64,000 nucleotides of DNA from Actinoallomurus iriomotensis. Lineage in GTDB: Bacteria > Actinomycetota > Actinomycetes > Streptosporangiales > Streptosporangiaceae. Position numbers and translations under genes: made by a program. The notes below the pieces were generated by a model that worked only from the letters and a program-made list of their open reading frames with translations, had not been told where the DNA came from and ran no database searches. The stretch lies in contig NZ_BSTJ01000007.1 in the NCBI RefSeq assembly GCF_030269445.1, positions 405,957 to 469,956 of the forward strand. The letters are read 5' to 3'. This document shows, piece after piece, positions 41,840-51,589 of this stretch (the first letter of the stretch is position 1; each line of letters opens with the position of its first letter).

Positions 41840-43309
41840 ATCAGGCAGCTCTACCTCGACGGCGTGTGGACGAACTCCTCCACCGGAGCGACGTCGACGA
41901 CGCTCAATCCCTTCGACGCGACCGTGCTGGAGATGGTGGCCGAGGCGTCCGCCGACGACGTCGACCGCGCGGTGGCCGCCGCCCGCGCCGCCTTCGACTC
42001 CGGCCCCTGGCCGCGTACGCCCGCGACCGAGCGCGGCCGTACGCTCGCGCGGATCGCGGACCTGCTCCAGCGCGACCGCGAGTCGATCGCCCGCACCGAG
42101 AGCCTCGACACGGGCAAGACGCTGAAGGAGGGGCGCGCCGACGTCGACGACGTCACCGCGGTGTTCCGCTACTACGCGGGCCTCGCCGGCACTCACGCGG
42201 GCCGGGTCGTCGATCCGGGGCGGCCGGACGTCGTCAGCCGGATCACCCACGAGCCGGTCGGTGTCTGCGCCCTCATCGCGCCGTGGAACTACCCGCTCCT
42301 GCAGATGTCATGGAAGCTGGCCCCCGCCCTCGCCGCCGGCAACACGACCGTGCTCAAACCCAGCGAGCTCACCCCGCTCACCACGGTGGCGCTGGTCGAA
42401 CTGGTCGAGGAGGCGGCGGTGCCACCCGGCGTCGTCAACCTCCTGCTCGGCGCCGGCGGCACGGCCGGGCGGGCCATGGTGGCCCACCCCGGCGTCGACC
42501 TGATCTCCTTCACCGGCGGGCTGGCCACCGGTCAGGAGATCATGGCAGCCGCGGCGCGAGGCGTACGCCGGGTGGCGCTGGAGCTCGGCGGCAACAACCC
42601 CAACGTCGTGTTCGCCGACGCCGACTTCGACACCGCGGTGGACTACGCGCTCACCGCCGCCTTCCTCCACTCCGGCCAGGTCTGTTCGGCCGGCGCGCGG
42701 CTGATCCTGCAGGAGGAGATCCACGACCGGTTCGTCGAGGAGCTGGCCGCCCGCGCCGACCGGATCCGCCTCGGCAACGGCCTCGATCCCGGGACCGAGT
42801 GCGGGCCGCTCGTCTCGGCCGAGCACCGCGCCAAGGTCGAGGGCCACATCGAGCGCGCGCTCGCGGACGGCGCGCGGCTGCTCGCCGGCGGCGCCCGTCC
42901 GGCGGACCCGGCACTCGCCGGCGGGTTCTTCCTCCGCCCCACCGTGCTCGGCGACTGCACCCGTGAGATGGCGGTCGTCCGCGAGGAGGTGTTCGGGCCG
43001 GTGGTGACCGTCGAGCGGTTCGGCACCGAGGAAGAGGCGGTACGGCTCGCCAACGACACCGGCTACGGCCTGGCCGGAGCGGTCTGGACGGCCGACGCCG
43101 GACGGGCGGAGCGGGTGGCCGCGGCGCTGCGGCACGGCACCGTCTGGATCAACGACTTTCACCCCTACCTTCCGCAGGCGGAGTGGGGCGGCTTCGGCAA
43201 ATCGGGGATCGGCCGTGAACTCGGCCCCTCAGGCCTGGAGGAGTACCAGGAGAAGAAGCACATCTACCACAACACCGCCCCTGAGCCCATGCGCTGGTTC
43301 TCCGGCTGA
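41840..43309 (+). CDS. Aldehyde dehydrogenase, betaine-aldehyde dehydrogenase-like, apparent ATC start
   Basis: This NAD(P)-dependent dehydrogenase of about 489 residues oxidises an aldehyde to its acid. Family features are the cofactor block PWNYPLLQMSWKLAPALAAG, the Glu in LELGGNNPNVVF and the nucleophile Cys in HSGQVCSAGARLI. The conserved opening RQLYLDGVW begins before any normal start: between the in-frame TAA at 41819 and GTG 41864 there is no ATG, GTG or TTG. ATC 41840 sits nine bases after AGAGG and exactly where Met is expected, so either ATC is used or an ATG has mutated and GTG 41864 (481 residues) is the remaining start. The permease and GMC oxidase follow. Confidence 0.88.
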   Translation: MRQLYLDGVWTNSSTGATSTTLNPFDATVLEMVAEASADDVDRAVAAARAAFDSGPWPRTPATERGRTLARIADLLQRDRESIARTESLDTGKTLKEGRADVDDVTAVFRYYAGLAGTHAGRVVDPGRPDVVSRITHEPVGVCALIAPWNYPLLQMSWKLAPALAAGNTTVLKPSELTPLTTVALVELVEEAAVPPGVVNLLLGAGGTAGRAMVAHPGVDLISFTGGLATGQEIMAAAARGVRRVALELGGNNPNVVFADADFDTAVDYALTAAFLHSGQVCSAGARLILQEEIHDRFVEELAARADRIRLGNGLDPGTECGPLVSAEHRAKVEGHIERALADGARLLAGGARPADPALAGGFFLRPTVLGDCTREMAVVREEVFGPVVTVERFGTEEEAVRLANDTGYGLAGAVWTADAGRAERVAAALRHGTVWINDFHPYLPQAEWGGFGKSGIGRELGPSGLEEYQEKKHIYHNTAPEPMRWFSG

Positions 43310-43335
43310 GGGTCGATCGAACAAAGGAGCCGGCC

Positions 43336-44880
43336 ATGGCAGTCCATGGCGATTCACTCCCCGTGAACGCGGGGCGTGACGACACCGACAGCGCCGACCT
43401 CGCCGGGTTCGGCTACAAGCAGCAGCTGGAACGTTCCCTCGGATCGTTCTCCAGCTTCGCCTCCGGGTTCAGCTACATCTCGATCATGACCGGGGTGTTC
43501 CAGCTCTTCTTCTTCGGCTTCGGATCGGGCGGCCCGGCGTTCATCTGGACCTGGCCGCTGGTCTTCCTGGGCCAGCTGGCGGTGGCGTTCTGCTTCGCCG
43601 AGATGGCCGGCCAGTACCCGCTCGCCGGATCGGTCTACCAGTGGTCCAAACAGATCGCGCGGCCGGTGACCTCGTGGTTCGCCGGCTGGATCATGGTCAT
43701 CGGAGCGGTGGTCACCGCCGCCGCCGTGGCCGTGGCGTACCAGATCATCCTGCCGCAGGTCTGGTCGGGCTTTCAGATCGTCGGCGGCACCGCGGACATC
43801 GGCGCGACCTCGACGCCGGGAGGCGCGAAGAACGCCATCGTGCTCGCCCTGGGCCTCGTCGTCTTCACCACGGTCATCAACATCGTCGGCGTCCGGGTGA
43901 TGGCCAAGATCAACAACTTCGGCGTCGCGGTCGAGCTCGGCGGCATCATCCTGCTGATCCTCGCACTGGCGGTGCACATCAAGCGCGGCCCGCAGGTGGT
44001 GCTCCAGACCAGCGGCTCGGGCGCGGGGCACTCGGCCGGATACCTCGGCGCGTTCCTGGTGGCCTCGCTGATGAGCGCGTACGTCTTCTACGGCTTCGAC
44101 ACCGCCGGGTCGCTGGCGGAGGAGACCGTCGAGCCGCGGCGGCACGCGCCCCGCGCGATCATCCGCGCCATCACCGCGGCCTTCGTCGTCGGCGGCCTGC
44201 TGATGCTCGTCGGCATGATGGCCGTGGGCGACATCCACGCCAAGGAGCTCGGCGTCTCCGGCATGCCCTACCTGCTGAAGTCCACCCTGGGCAACACGCT
44301 CGGCGACGTCTTCCTCATCTGTTCGGCCATCGCGATCACGGTCTGCTGCCTCGCCGTGCAGACCGCCGCCATCCGCATGATCTTCGCGATGGCCCGCGAC
44401 GGGCGGCTGCCCTTCGGCGCGTCGTTCTCGCGGGTCTCGCCGCGTTCGAAGACGCCGGTCGTGCCCGCGCTGATCACCGGCGTGCTCACCATCGTCGTGC
44501 TGCTGATCAACATCGGCAACCAGCGTGCGTTCTTCGTGCTCACCTCGACCGCGATCATCCTGTTCTACATCCCGTACCTGATGGTGACCGGGCCGATGCT
44601 GCTCCGGCGGCTGCGCGGAGCGTGGCCGGGCCCCGACCACGGGCCGTACTTCCGGATGGGCCGGTTCGGCCTCGCCGTCAACGCCTTCGCCGTCCTGTAC
44701 GGCATCGCCATGATCGTCAACCTGTTCTGGCCGCGCGGCGCGGTCTACGGCACCGACCACTGGTACTACCAGTGGGGCGCGCTGCTCACCAGCGTGCTGA
44801 TCGTCGTCGTGGGCGGCGTGATGCTGGCGATACGTCGCCGGGCGTGGACGAGGCCGGACGACGCCGAGGTGGTGTCGTGA
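43336..44880 (+). CDS. APC superfamily permease
   Basis: This 514-residue transporter has about twelve membrane segments and typical amino acid-polyamine-organocation features, such as [20 protein letters not shown] in segment 1 and the polar [20 protein letters not shown] in segment 6-7, with a [16 protein letters not shown] loop. It resembles GABA/choline/ethanolamine-type permeases of Actinobacteria. Its place between the aldehyde dehydrogenase and the GMC oxidase suggests import of the amine or alcohol that the two enzymes oxidise. AGGAG precedes ATG 43336; its stop overlaps the next start (GTGA). Confidence 0.92.
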   Translation: MAVHGDSLPVNAGRDDTDSADLAGFGYKQQLERSLGSFSSFASGFSYISIMTGVFQLFFFGFGSGGPAFIWTWPLVFLGQLAVAFCFAEMAGQYPLAGSVYQWSKQIARPVTSWFAGWIMVIGAVVTAAAVAVAYQIILPQVWSGFQIVGGTADIGATSTPGGAKNAIVLALGLVVFTTVINIVGVRVMAKINNFGVAVELGGIILLILALAVHIKRGPQVVLQTSGSGAGHSAGYLGAFLVASLMSAYVFYGFDTAGSLAEETVEPRRHAPRAIIRAITAAFVVGGLLMLVGMMAVGDIHAKELGVSGMPYLLKSTLGNTLGDVFLICSAIAITVCCLAVQTAAIRMIFAMARDGRLPFGASFSRVSPRSKTPVVPALITGVLTIVVLLINIGNQRAFFVLTSTAIILFYIPYLMVTGPMLLRRLRGAWPGPDHGPYFRMGRFGLAVNAFAVLYGIAMIVNLFWPRGAVYGTDHWYYQWGALLTSVLIVVVGGVMLAIRRRAWTRPDDAEVVS

Positions 44881-46517
44881 GCCGCGAGCGGTACGACTAC
44901 GTCATCGTCGGGGGCGGGTCGGCCGGCAGCGCGCTGGCCAACCGGCTGTCCGCGGACGCCGGGAACACCGTCCTGGTGCTGGAGGCCGGCCGTCCGGACT
45001 ACCGCTGGGACGTGTTCATCCACATGCCGGCCGCGCTGACCTTCCCCATCGGCAGCCGGTTCTACGACTGGCGCTATGAATCCGAGCCCGAGCCGTACAT
45101 GCACGGACGGCGGATCTACCACGCCCGGGGCAAGGTCCTCGGCGGATCCAGCAGCATCAACGGGATGATCTTCCAGCACGGCAACCCGATGGACTACGAG
45201 CGGTGGGCCGCCGACGAGGGCATGGAGGACTGGGACTTCGCCCACTGCCTGCCCTACTTCAAGCGCATGGAGAACTGCCTGGCCGGCGACGAGAAGTGGC
45301 ACGGCCACGAGGGCCCGCTGGTGCTGGAGCGTGGGCCGGCGGCCAACCCGCTGTTCGAGGCGTTCTTCGCCGCCGCGGAGCAGGCCGGCTACCCGCGTAC
45401 GGACGACGTCAACGGCTACCGGCAGGAGGGCTTCGCCCCGTTCGACCGCAACGTCCACCGGGGCCGGCGGCTGTCGGCCGCCCGCGCCTACCTGCACCCG
45501 GTGAAGAACCGGCCCAACCTCACCGTACGGACCCGTGCGCACGTCACGAAGATCCTTTTCGCGGGCGAGCGCGCGGTGGGCGTACGGTACGGCCACGGCC
45601 GTGAGGCGTACGGCGGGGAGATCATCCTGTGCGGCGGGTCCATCAACACCCCGCAGCTGCTCCAGCTCTCCGGCGTCGGGGATGCCGCCGAGCTGCGCGC
45701 CCTGGGCGTCGACGTGGTGGCGGACCTGCCCGGCGTCGGGGAGAACCTCCAGGACCACCTCGAGGTCTACGTCCAGTACGCCTGCAAGCGGCCGGTCTCG
45801 GTACAGCCCGCGCTGGCGAAGTGGCGGCGGCCGCTCGTCGGCGCGCAGTGGCTGTTCCTGCGGTCCGGGCCGGGCGCGACCAACCACTTCGAGGGCGGCG
45901 GCTTCGTGCGGAGCAACGATGAGGTGGCCTACCCGAACCTGATGTTCCACTTCCTGCCGATCGCGATCCGCTACGACGGCTCGGTGCCGGCCGGCGGCCA
46001 CGGGTACCAGGTCCACGTCGGCCCGATGTACGCCGACACACGCGGGTCGGTGAAGATCCGCTCCACCGACCCGGCGGAACATCCGGCACTGCGCTTCAAC
46101 TACCTGTCCACGGAGAACGACCGGCGCGAATGGGTCGAGGCGATCAACGTCGCACGCGACATCCTGAACCAGCCGGCCCTGGATGAGTTCAACGGCGGCG
46201 AGATCTCGCCCGGTCCGCGGGTGGGAAGCGACGAGGAGATCCTCGACTGGGTCGCACGGGACGCCGAGACCGCCCTGCATCCCTCGTGCACGGCCAAGAT
46301 GGGTACCGACCCGATGTCCGTCGTCGACCCGGGCAGCATGCGAGTCCACGGCCTGGACGGACTGCGGGTGGTGGACGCGTCGGTCATGCCGTACATCACC
46401 AACGGCAACATCTACGCGCCGGTGATGATGGTGGCGGAGAAGGCCGCCGACCTGATCCTGGGCGAAACGCCGCTGGCGCCGGACGACGCGGAGTTCTACC
46501 GCGCCGCAGGGGGTTGA
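44877..46517 (+). CDS. GMC family FAD oxidoreductase, choline dehydrogenase-like
   Basis: This 546-residue flavoenzyme has the FAD motif [17 protein letters not shown] at the N terminus, the GMC signature [17 protein letters not shown] near residue 80-95, the second signature block [17 protein letters not shown], and the catalytic His in [11 protein letters not shown] followed by [12 protein letters not shown] with the second active-site Asn. It would oxidise an alcohol such as choline to the aldehyde handled by the dehydrogenase upstream. GTG 44877 is fixed by the GTGA overlap with the permease stop. The set TetR, ALDH, permease, GMC matches a bet-type operon, giving osmoprotection or carbon use. 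Confidence 0.92.
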   Translation: MSRERYDYVIVGGGSAGSALANRLSADAGNTVLVLEAGRPDYRWDVFIHMPAALTFPIGSRFYDWRYESEPEPYMHGRRIYHARGKVLGGSSSINGMIFQHGNPMDYERWAADEGMEDWDFAHCLPYFKRMENCLAGDEKWHGHEGPLVLERGPAANPLFEAFFAAAEQAGYPRTDDVNGYRQEGFAPFDRNVHRGRRLSAARAYLHPVKNRPNLTVRTRAHVTKILFAGERAVGVRYGHGREAYGGEIILCGGSINTPQLLQLSGVGDAAELRALGVDVVADLPGVGENLQDHLEVYVQYACKRPVSVQPALAKWRRPLVGAQWLFLRSGPGATNHFEGGGFVRSNDEVAYPNLMFHFLPIAIRYDGSVPAGGHGYQVHVGPMYADTRGSVKIRSTDPAEHPALRFNYLSTENDRREWVEAINVARDILNQPALDEFNGGEISPGPRVGSDEEILDWVARDAETALHPSCTAKMGTDPMSVVDPGSMRVHGLDGLRVVDASVMPYITNGNIYAPVMMVAEKAADLILGETPLAPDDAEFYRAAGG

Positions 46518-46624
46518 GAGCCCGGCATGAAGCGGAGCCGGGGTCATCCACAGCCGCGCTCGAGCCGTACGCCGGCGCGGGTCCCTGAGAGACTGGCCGG
46601 AGGACGCGGTGTGAAGGGGGATCG

Positions 46625-47761
46625 GTGCGGATTCTGGTGATCGGTGGCGGTGTCGGCGGGCTCTCGGCGGCACTCGCGCTGCACAAGATCGGGGCCGAGG
46701 TGACGGTGTACGAGGCGCACCCGACCAGCGGCGACGACCTCGGCGCGTTCCTGACGCTCGCCACCAACGGGATGATCGCGCTGGCCCAGGTCGACGCCGC
46801 GCGCCGGGTGGCGGACGCGGGCTTTCCGCTCACCTCGATGCGGGTGACCGGCGCCGACGGCGCCGCGCTCGCCACCGTGCCGCTGGGCCGCCACGACGAA
46901 CCGCTCGCCCGCTACCGCTGCCTGCGGCGCGCCGAGCTGTGCGCGGCGCTGCGGGCGGAGGTGCTCCACCGAGGCATCCCCGTACGGCACGGCCGGCGGC
47001 TCGTCTCGGTCACCGAGGGGCCGGACGAGGTCGTGGCGCGCTTCGCGGACGGCGACGGCGCGGCCGGTGACCTCCTCGTCGCCGCCGACGGGCTGGGCTC
47101 CGCCGCGCGCGCGGCGGTCGATCCGGACTGCGGCCCGCCGCGCTACGCCGGACAGCGCGTCTTCTACGGCTACACCACCACCGCTTACGGGGAGCCCGAG
47201 CGGATCGAGATGATCCGCGGCAGCGCCGTCGCATTCGGGCACGCCGTCTCTCCCGCCGGGGAGACCTACTGGTTCGCCCGGGTCGCCGGGGCCGCGCTGA
47301 CGGCCGGGGAACTCACCGGCGGCACTCCGGAGGCGTGGCGCGAGCACCTGCTGCCGCTGCTGCGGCCCGACGCCACCCCGGCCGCGGACATCGTCGCCGC
47401 CACCGGCGACCGGCTGATGGCCGTCAACGCCTGTGACCTGCCCCCGGGCGGGCGCTGGCGCAGCGCGCGGACGCTGCTCATCGGCGACGCCGCGCACGCC
47501 GCCTCCCCGGCGACCGGGCAGGGCGCCTCCATGGCGATGGAGGACGCGATCGTGCTGGCCAAGGCGCTGCGCGACGCACCGTCCACGGACGCGGCCCTGG
47601 AGACGTACGAACGGCTGCGGCGTCCTCGCGTGGAGCTCAACACCGCCACCAGCGCCCGGCTGACGGCGGGCCGCGCACCCGCCCGGCGGCCCGGCACGGG
47701 GCCCGCGGGGATCCCCGACGAAGAGGTCGTCCGGCGTCTCGACTGGTCCGTCCCGCTCTAG
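46625..47761 (+). CDS. FAD-dependent monooxygenase (PHBH-type)
   Basis: This 378-residue aromatic-hydroxylase-like flavoenzyme has the ADP-binding motif VIGGGVGGLSAALALHKIGA at the N terminus, the DG motif in LLVAADGLGSAARAAV and the GD motif in LLIGDAAHAASPATGQGASM near residue 290. Substrates of this family are aromatic acids or polyketides; no pathway context is seen here. GTG 46625 begins the Rossmann motif and follows GGGGG. The stop touches the stop of the convergent kinase gene (47758-47761). Confidence 0.9.
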   Translation: MRILVIGGGVGGLSAALALHKIGAEVTVYEAHPTSGDDLGAFLTLATNGMIALAQVDAARRVADAGFPLTSMRVTGADGAALATVPLGRHDEPLARYRCLRRAELCAALRAEVLHRGIPVRHGRRLVSVTEGPDEVVARFADGDGAAGDLLVAADGLGSAARAAVDPDCGPPRYAGQRVFYGYTTTAYGEPERIEMIRGSAVAFGHAVSPAGETYWFARVAGAALTAGELTGGTPEAWREHLLPLLRPDATPAADIVAATGDRLMAVNACDLPPGGRWRSARTLLIGDAAHAASPATGQGASMAMEDAIVLAKALRDAPSTDAALETYERLRRPRVELNTATSARLTAGRAPARRPGTGPAGIPDEEVVRRLDWSVPL

Positions 47762-49212
47762 CGCCGGGAGAGCAGGGCGAGGGCCGTGAGGACCACCGCG
47801 GCGGCCAGCGCGGCGTACACGCCTGGAGACAGGGAAATGTCCAGGGCGTAGCCCATCTTGTGCAGGTCGTCCACGGAGAGCAGGCCGAAGTTCGGGTGCT
47901 TGCTCAACAGGTCCTGCCGCCGGACGACGAACCCCGCGATCGAGACGATCGTCACCCCGCCGGGGACGGCCGCCCAGACGGCCGACAGGCGCGGCGAGAA
48001 TTCATCAATGATCGCCAGGTTGACGGCGATCACCGCCATGACCAGGATGAGCACCCCCCAGAGCGTCCGCAGCCCGCTGACGCCGACGACGTCGATCGGT
48101 ACGGATGTTCCGATCAGCCGCCGGCCGACGTGCGCCCAGGGCAGCAGCGTCGTCACGCCGAGGACGACGGCGGCGACGCCCATCGCGCGTGTCAGGGCCC
48201 GGTGACTCCTCGGTGTCCCGTCGCGTACGGCCACCGGCTGCCCGGGCCCGTACGCCTGCCCGGCCGGCCCGTACGCCCGTTGAGTTGGACCGTACGCCGG
48301 CGAGGACGGATCGCCGGGCGGCCAGGGGCGCGTGGCGTTTCGCGGGCCCGGCGGCGACGCCGATATCCGGGCACCCTCGGTGAGCAGGGTCTTTGGGGTC
48401 GCGGCGGATTCGGCCCCGCCGAGCAGCCGGAGCAGGATCTGCCGGGCGCTCGGCCGCCGGTCCGGCTCCTTCGCCAGGCACGCGGCGACGATCTCACGCA
48501 GGGGCGTGGCCAGCCGGCCCAGGTCGGGTTCCTCGTGCAGGATCCGGTGCATCACCGCAGGGATGGAGTCCTGCCCGAAGAGCGTCACGCCGCTCGCCGC
48601 GAAGGCCATCGCGCAGCCCCAGGCGAAGATGTCCGCGGCCGGTCCGATGGCGCCGCCGGCGATCTGTTCGGGTGCCATGTACGCGGGCGTGCCCACCACG
48701 GCGCTCGACAGGGTGCCGGTGGCGTCGAGCGCGCGTGCGATGCCGAAGTCGATGACGCGGGGACCGTCGGGGCCCATGATGACGTTGCCGGGCTTGAAGT
48801 CACGGTGCACGACACCGGCCTCGTGGATCGCGGCGAGCGCCGTGACCGTCGCAATGGCGATCCGCTCCAGCGCCGATCCATCGGGCGGCGGCCCGCCGGC
48901 GATGACGTCGGACAGCGTGGGTCCCTCGACGAACTCGCTGACGATGTAGGGACGGTCGCCGTCCAGGTCCGCGTCGAGGACCCGGGCCGTGCAGAACGGT
49001 GCCACGCGCCGGGCGTGGGCGAGTTCGGCCGCGAACCGGGCACGGGCTTTGGCGTCCCCGCTGAACCGGGCGTGCAGCAGCTTGATCGCCACCGGCTCGC
49101 CGCGCGGAGCCTCGCCGCGGTAGACCGCGCCCTGGCCGCCCTCCCCGAGGAGCCCGACCAGGCGGTAGTCGCCGATCTTCTGGGGGTCTCCGGTGCGCAG
49201 GGCCTGCGGCAT
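47758..49212 (-). CDS. Membrane Ser/Thr protein kinase
   Basis: This 484-residue kinase has a full N-terminal Hanks-type domain: GEGGQGAVYRGE (glycine loop), VAIKLLHA (Lys), VVHRDFKPGNVIM (catalytic loop, Asp), VIDFGIARALD (DFG) and GTPAYMAPEQ. A Pro-rich linker with AYGP repeats (about residues 305-335) leads to about four C-terminal membrane segments (AMGVAAVVLGVTTLLPWA, LWGVLILVMAVIAVNLAII, and two more). Unlike PknB it has no PASTA domains, so the sensory part is the membrane region itself. The start is at ATG 49212. Confidence 0.92.
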   Translation of the reverse strand: MPQALRTGDPQKIGDYRLVGLLGEGGQGAVYRGEAPRGEPVAIKLLHARFSGDAKARARFAAELAHARRVAPFCTARVLDADLDGDRPYIVSEFVEGPTLSDVIAGGPPPDGSALERIAIATVTALAAIHEAGVVHRDFKPGNVIMGPDGPRVIDFGIARALDATGTLSSAVVGTPAYMAPEQIAGGAIGPAADIFAWGCAMAFAASGVTLFGQDSIPAVMHRILHEEPDLGRLATPLREIVAACLAKEPDRRPSARQILLRLLGGAESAATPKTLLTEGARISASPPGPRNATRPWPPGDPSSPAYGPTQRAYGPAGQAYGPGQPVAVRDGTPRSHRALTRAMGVAAVVLGVTTLLPWAHVGRRLIGTSVPIDVVGVSGLRTLWGVLILVMAVIAVNLAIIDEFSPRLSAVWAAVPGGVTIVSIAGFVVRRQDLLSKHPNFGLLSVDDLHKMGYALDISLSPGVYAALAAAVVLTALALLSRR

Positions 49213-49338
49213 TGATCCTCCAACGACGGATGCGACGAAGGTGACAGTACCGGGGGAGACCGGAGCAAATGTCGTATCCGGCGTTTAGCATTCGACGCGT
49301 CCGTATTCCGTATTCGTTGTGGACGCGAGGACGACCTG

Positions 49339-49677
49339 ATGACCAACCGGCGCTTCGCGCAGGCGCTCGAGTCGATGCGGAGCCCGGACGCGCGGCTCCG
49401 GACGCACGGCTTCGACTTCCTGCGTGAGCACGCGGACGCGTACGTGGACGAGCTCATCGCCGAGTTCGGCCGAGAAGAGGATGACGAGCTGCGCTGCTGG
49501 CTCCTTGAGCTGATCTCCGAGGCGCGGTCGCCGCGCGCCCTGCGCGTGCTGACCGGTGAGCTGGAGAGCGACGACGACTCGGTGCGGTTCTGGGCGATCC
49601 GCGGGCTGGAGATGCTCGACACCCCGGGGGCGCACGAAGCGCTCGAGCAGGCGCGGGAGGGCGGCTGGATCGCCTGA
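49339..49677 (+). CDS. HEAT repeat protein
   Basis: This 112-residue protein is built of three HEAT-like helical pairs (ALESMRSPDARLRTHGFDFL, DELRCWLLELISEARSPRAL, DDSVRFWAIRGLEMLDTPGA) and is acidic. Such short repeat proteins serve as protein-binding modules; no catalytic residue is seen. The start at ATG 49339 lies in its own unit, divergent from the kinase and ended by a strong hairpin at 49688-49726. Confidence 0.82.
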   Translation: MTNRRFAQALESMRSPDARLRTHGFDFLREHADAYVDELIAEFGREEDDELRCWLLELISEARSPRALRVLTGELESDDDSVRFWAIRGLEMLDTPGAHEALEQAREGGWIA

Positions 49678-49687
49678 GCGTGGTGCA

Positions 49688-49726
49688 CGGAGGCCGGGGA
49701 TCCGTCGATGGGATCCCCGGCCTCCG
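49688..49726. terminator. Bidirectional hairpin terminator
   Basis: CGGAGGCCGGGGATCC (49688-49703) and GGATCCCCGGCCTCCG (49711-49726) form a 16-base perfect stem with a 7-base loop between the ends of the convergent HEAT and lipase genes. It can serve both transcripts. Confidence 0.85.
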
Positions 49727-49747
49727 CCTGGCGGGGTCGGTGGTGGT

Positions 49748-50629
49748 TCAGCCGTGTGACAGACAGGTGGTCCGCGAGGCGTGCGCCGGGTCCAGGGCGT
49801 TCTCGGTCTCGTGCAGCGCGACCGGGTCGAAGGCGATCGCGACGTGCTCGGAGATGTCGGCGGCGCACAGGTCCTGCAGCGTCACGTTGTGCACGCCGCT
49901 GCCGCTGAGGAACTGGGTGGAGTACGGCGTGACGACCTCGTCGTACCGGCTCGCGATCACGGTGTAGCTCACGCCGGGGACGGTGTCGCCGCCGGAGTTC
50001 AGCCGGCTGAGCAGGTCCGATCCGGCGAACTGGTCGACGCAGGCGGGACAGGCGGAGTTCAGGACGTCGGTCGCGCCCGGGAACTGCGTCGCCAGCGTCG
50101 CGAGTCCGTCGAGCGTGGTGCCGTGGTTGGAGGGCGCCAGGCCGACGAGCGTGTGCACCTTGGCCGCGCCGCCGAGGAACTTCAGGTAGTAGCGCGGCAT
50201 CATGCCGCCCTGCGAGTGCCCGACGATGTCGACCTGGGACGCCCCGGTCGCGGCGAGGACGCCGTCGACGAACGTGGACAGCTGCGCGGCGGAGCCGGCC
50301 ACCGGCCCGATGGCCCGCAGCACCGGGACGCCGGCCTGCGCGCCGTACGTCAGGGCGAAGACGCAGTAGCCCCGCGCCGCGAGGGCGGGAGCGGCGGCGA
50401 CCCAGTTCACGGTGCCGTCGGCGAACGTGCCGTGGACCAGGACGACCGGACGCGGGTGTGCGGCGCTCGGGTGGCACGACCAGTCGTTCGCGCCGGGCAC
50501 GCCGGGTGCGGCGAGGGCCTTGGCGGCGTCGACGGGGTCGGTGGCCTGGGCGGCGGAGGCGAGCAGCGTCGTGCCCAGCAGGGCGGTGACGGCGACGAGC
50601 AGGGACCGGAGTGCGCGGCGGGGCAGCAC
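49748..50629 (-). CDS. Secreted lipase / esterase, alpha/beta hydrolase
   Basis: This 293-residue enzyme has a signal peptide (RSLLVAVTALLGTTLLASAA, cleavage likely after AQA) and an alpha/beta hydrolase fold: oxyanion region VVLVHGTFADGT, nucleophile elbow DIVGHSQGGMM, and a late His in ISEHVAIAFD. Several Cys residues (NSACPACVDQ and others) suggest extracellular disulphides. It resembles the Streptomyces class I.7/II triacylglycerol lipases. GTG 50629 is chosen because GGGAGG precedes it by three bases; longer upstream frames run through the operator region. Confidence 0.9.
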   Translation of the reverse strand: MLPRRALRSLLVAVTALLGTTLLASAAQATDPVDAAKALAAPGVPGANDWSCHPSAAHPRPVVLVHGTFADGTVNWVAAAPALAARGYCVFALTYGAQAGVPVLRAIGPVAGSAAQLSTFVDGVLAATGASQVDIVGHSQGGMMPRYYLKFLGGAAKVHTLVGLAPSNHGTTLDGLATLATQFPGATDVLNSACPACVDQFAGSDLLSRLNSGGDTVPGVSYTVIASRYDEVVTPYSTQFLSGSGVHNVTLQDLCAADISEHVAIAFDPVALHETENALDPAHASRTTCLSHG

Positions 50630-50699
50630 GGATCCTCCCGGGGGCGAGGGAGAGCAGGGGACGGCGTGCCGGAGGGGTGTGAAGCAGGTCACATGACGG

Positions 50700-50713
50700 T
50701 TACTGACCAGTAA
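50700..50713. promoter_or_regulatory. Palindrome upstream of the lipase gene
   Basis: TTACTG-AC-CAGTAA is a perfect 6-base palindrome around two bases, 70 bases before the lipase start, with a partial second copy (TTGACCAGTCGGTAA, 50734-50748) nearby. The patch is AT-rich. The form is like TetR-type fatty-acid-responsive operators, which would fit a lipase gene, but no regulator is adjacent. Confidence 0.5.
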
Positions 50714-50862
50714 ATTAACTGAGTCAGAGATGCTTGACCAGTCGGTAACAAGTAACGGTTGAGTAACGGACGTACGCCGCCGTCCGGCGGGCCGAGGTGG
50801 TGGGCTGTCGGTGCCCTGCGGGACGATGCTTCGGTCCGGTGGGCCCGGCGGGAGGAGAGCCG

Positions 50863-51579
50863 ATGGAGGAAGTACGCGCGACACTGGCGGAGGTCGAGGC
50901 CGCGAGTAAGCGGCTGACGGCGACCGCGGCGGAGCTGACCGACGACGACCTGCGTGCCCCGTCGCGGCTGCCAGGCTGGACCCGCGGGCACGTGCTCGCG
51001 CACCTCGCCCGCAACGCCGACTCGTGCTGGAACCTGCTCGAATGGGCCCGGACGGGGGCGATGATCCGGCAGTACCCGGACGACCGGGTCCGCGAGGCCG
51101 GCGTCGAGGCCAACTCCGGCCGCCCCGCGACCGAGCTGCGCGCCGAACTCCGCCTCGCGGTCGAGCGGTTCGCCCTCCAGGCCGCCACGCTGCCCGAGGC
51201 CGCGTGGCGGTCCACGGTCGCGGCCCGTTCCGGCTGGACGCATCCGGCCTGGTACGTCCTGCACCGCCGCTGGCGTGAGGTCGAGGCGCACCACGTCGAC
51301 CTGGACTTCGGCTACACCCACACCGACTGGTCGCCGGCGTACGTGCGGTGGGAACTGGGCGAGACGCTCGCGGCGATCCGGCTCGACGGCGGCCTGGCCG
51401 CCGGCCGCGTCCGCGCCACCGACCTCGACGTGGACGTACGCCTCGGCGACGGCCCGGAGATCAGCGCGCCGGGCCACGAGCTGCTGGCCTGGCTCACCGG
51501 TCGCGGCGGTGCCTCCGCCGCGCGGTGGCCCGCCCCGCCGACCTGGCCGGGGGCCCCCGCCCGCTGGCGCGAGTCCTGA
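50863..51579 (+). CDS. Maleylpyruvate isomerase family, mycothiol-dependent enzyme
   Basis: This 238-residue protein has the MDMPI N-terminal four-helix bundle with the metal-ligand motif LPGWTRGHVLAHLARNAD near residue 36-53 and the second-ligand block HRRWREVEAHHVDLDFGYTH near 133-152. Family members isomerise maleylpyruvate with mycothiol, but many have diverged substrates. GAGGAG precedes ATG 50863. No gentisate pathway genes are near, so a role in thiol-dependent detoxification is equally possible. It precedes the aldolase-like gene by ten bases. Confidence 0.88.
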   Translation: MEEVRATLAEVEAASKRLTATAAELTDDDLRAPSRLPGWTRGHVLAHLARNADSCWNLLEWARTGAMIRQYPDDRVREAGVEANSGRPATELRAELRLAVERFALQAATLPEAAWRSTVAARSGWTHPAWYVLHRRWREVEAHHVDLDFGYTHTDWSPAYVRWELGETLAAIRLDGGLAAGRVRATDLDVDVRLGDGPEISAPGHELLAWLTGRGGASAARWPAPPTWPGAPARWRES

Positions 51580-51589
51580 GGCGGCCGGG

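Noticed and set aside
50630-50884. N-terminal extension of the lipase
   Set aside because: It would place 85 residues of unstructured sequence before a clear signal peptide and cross an operator-like palindrome.
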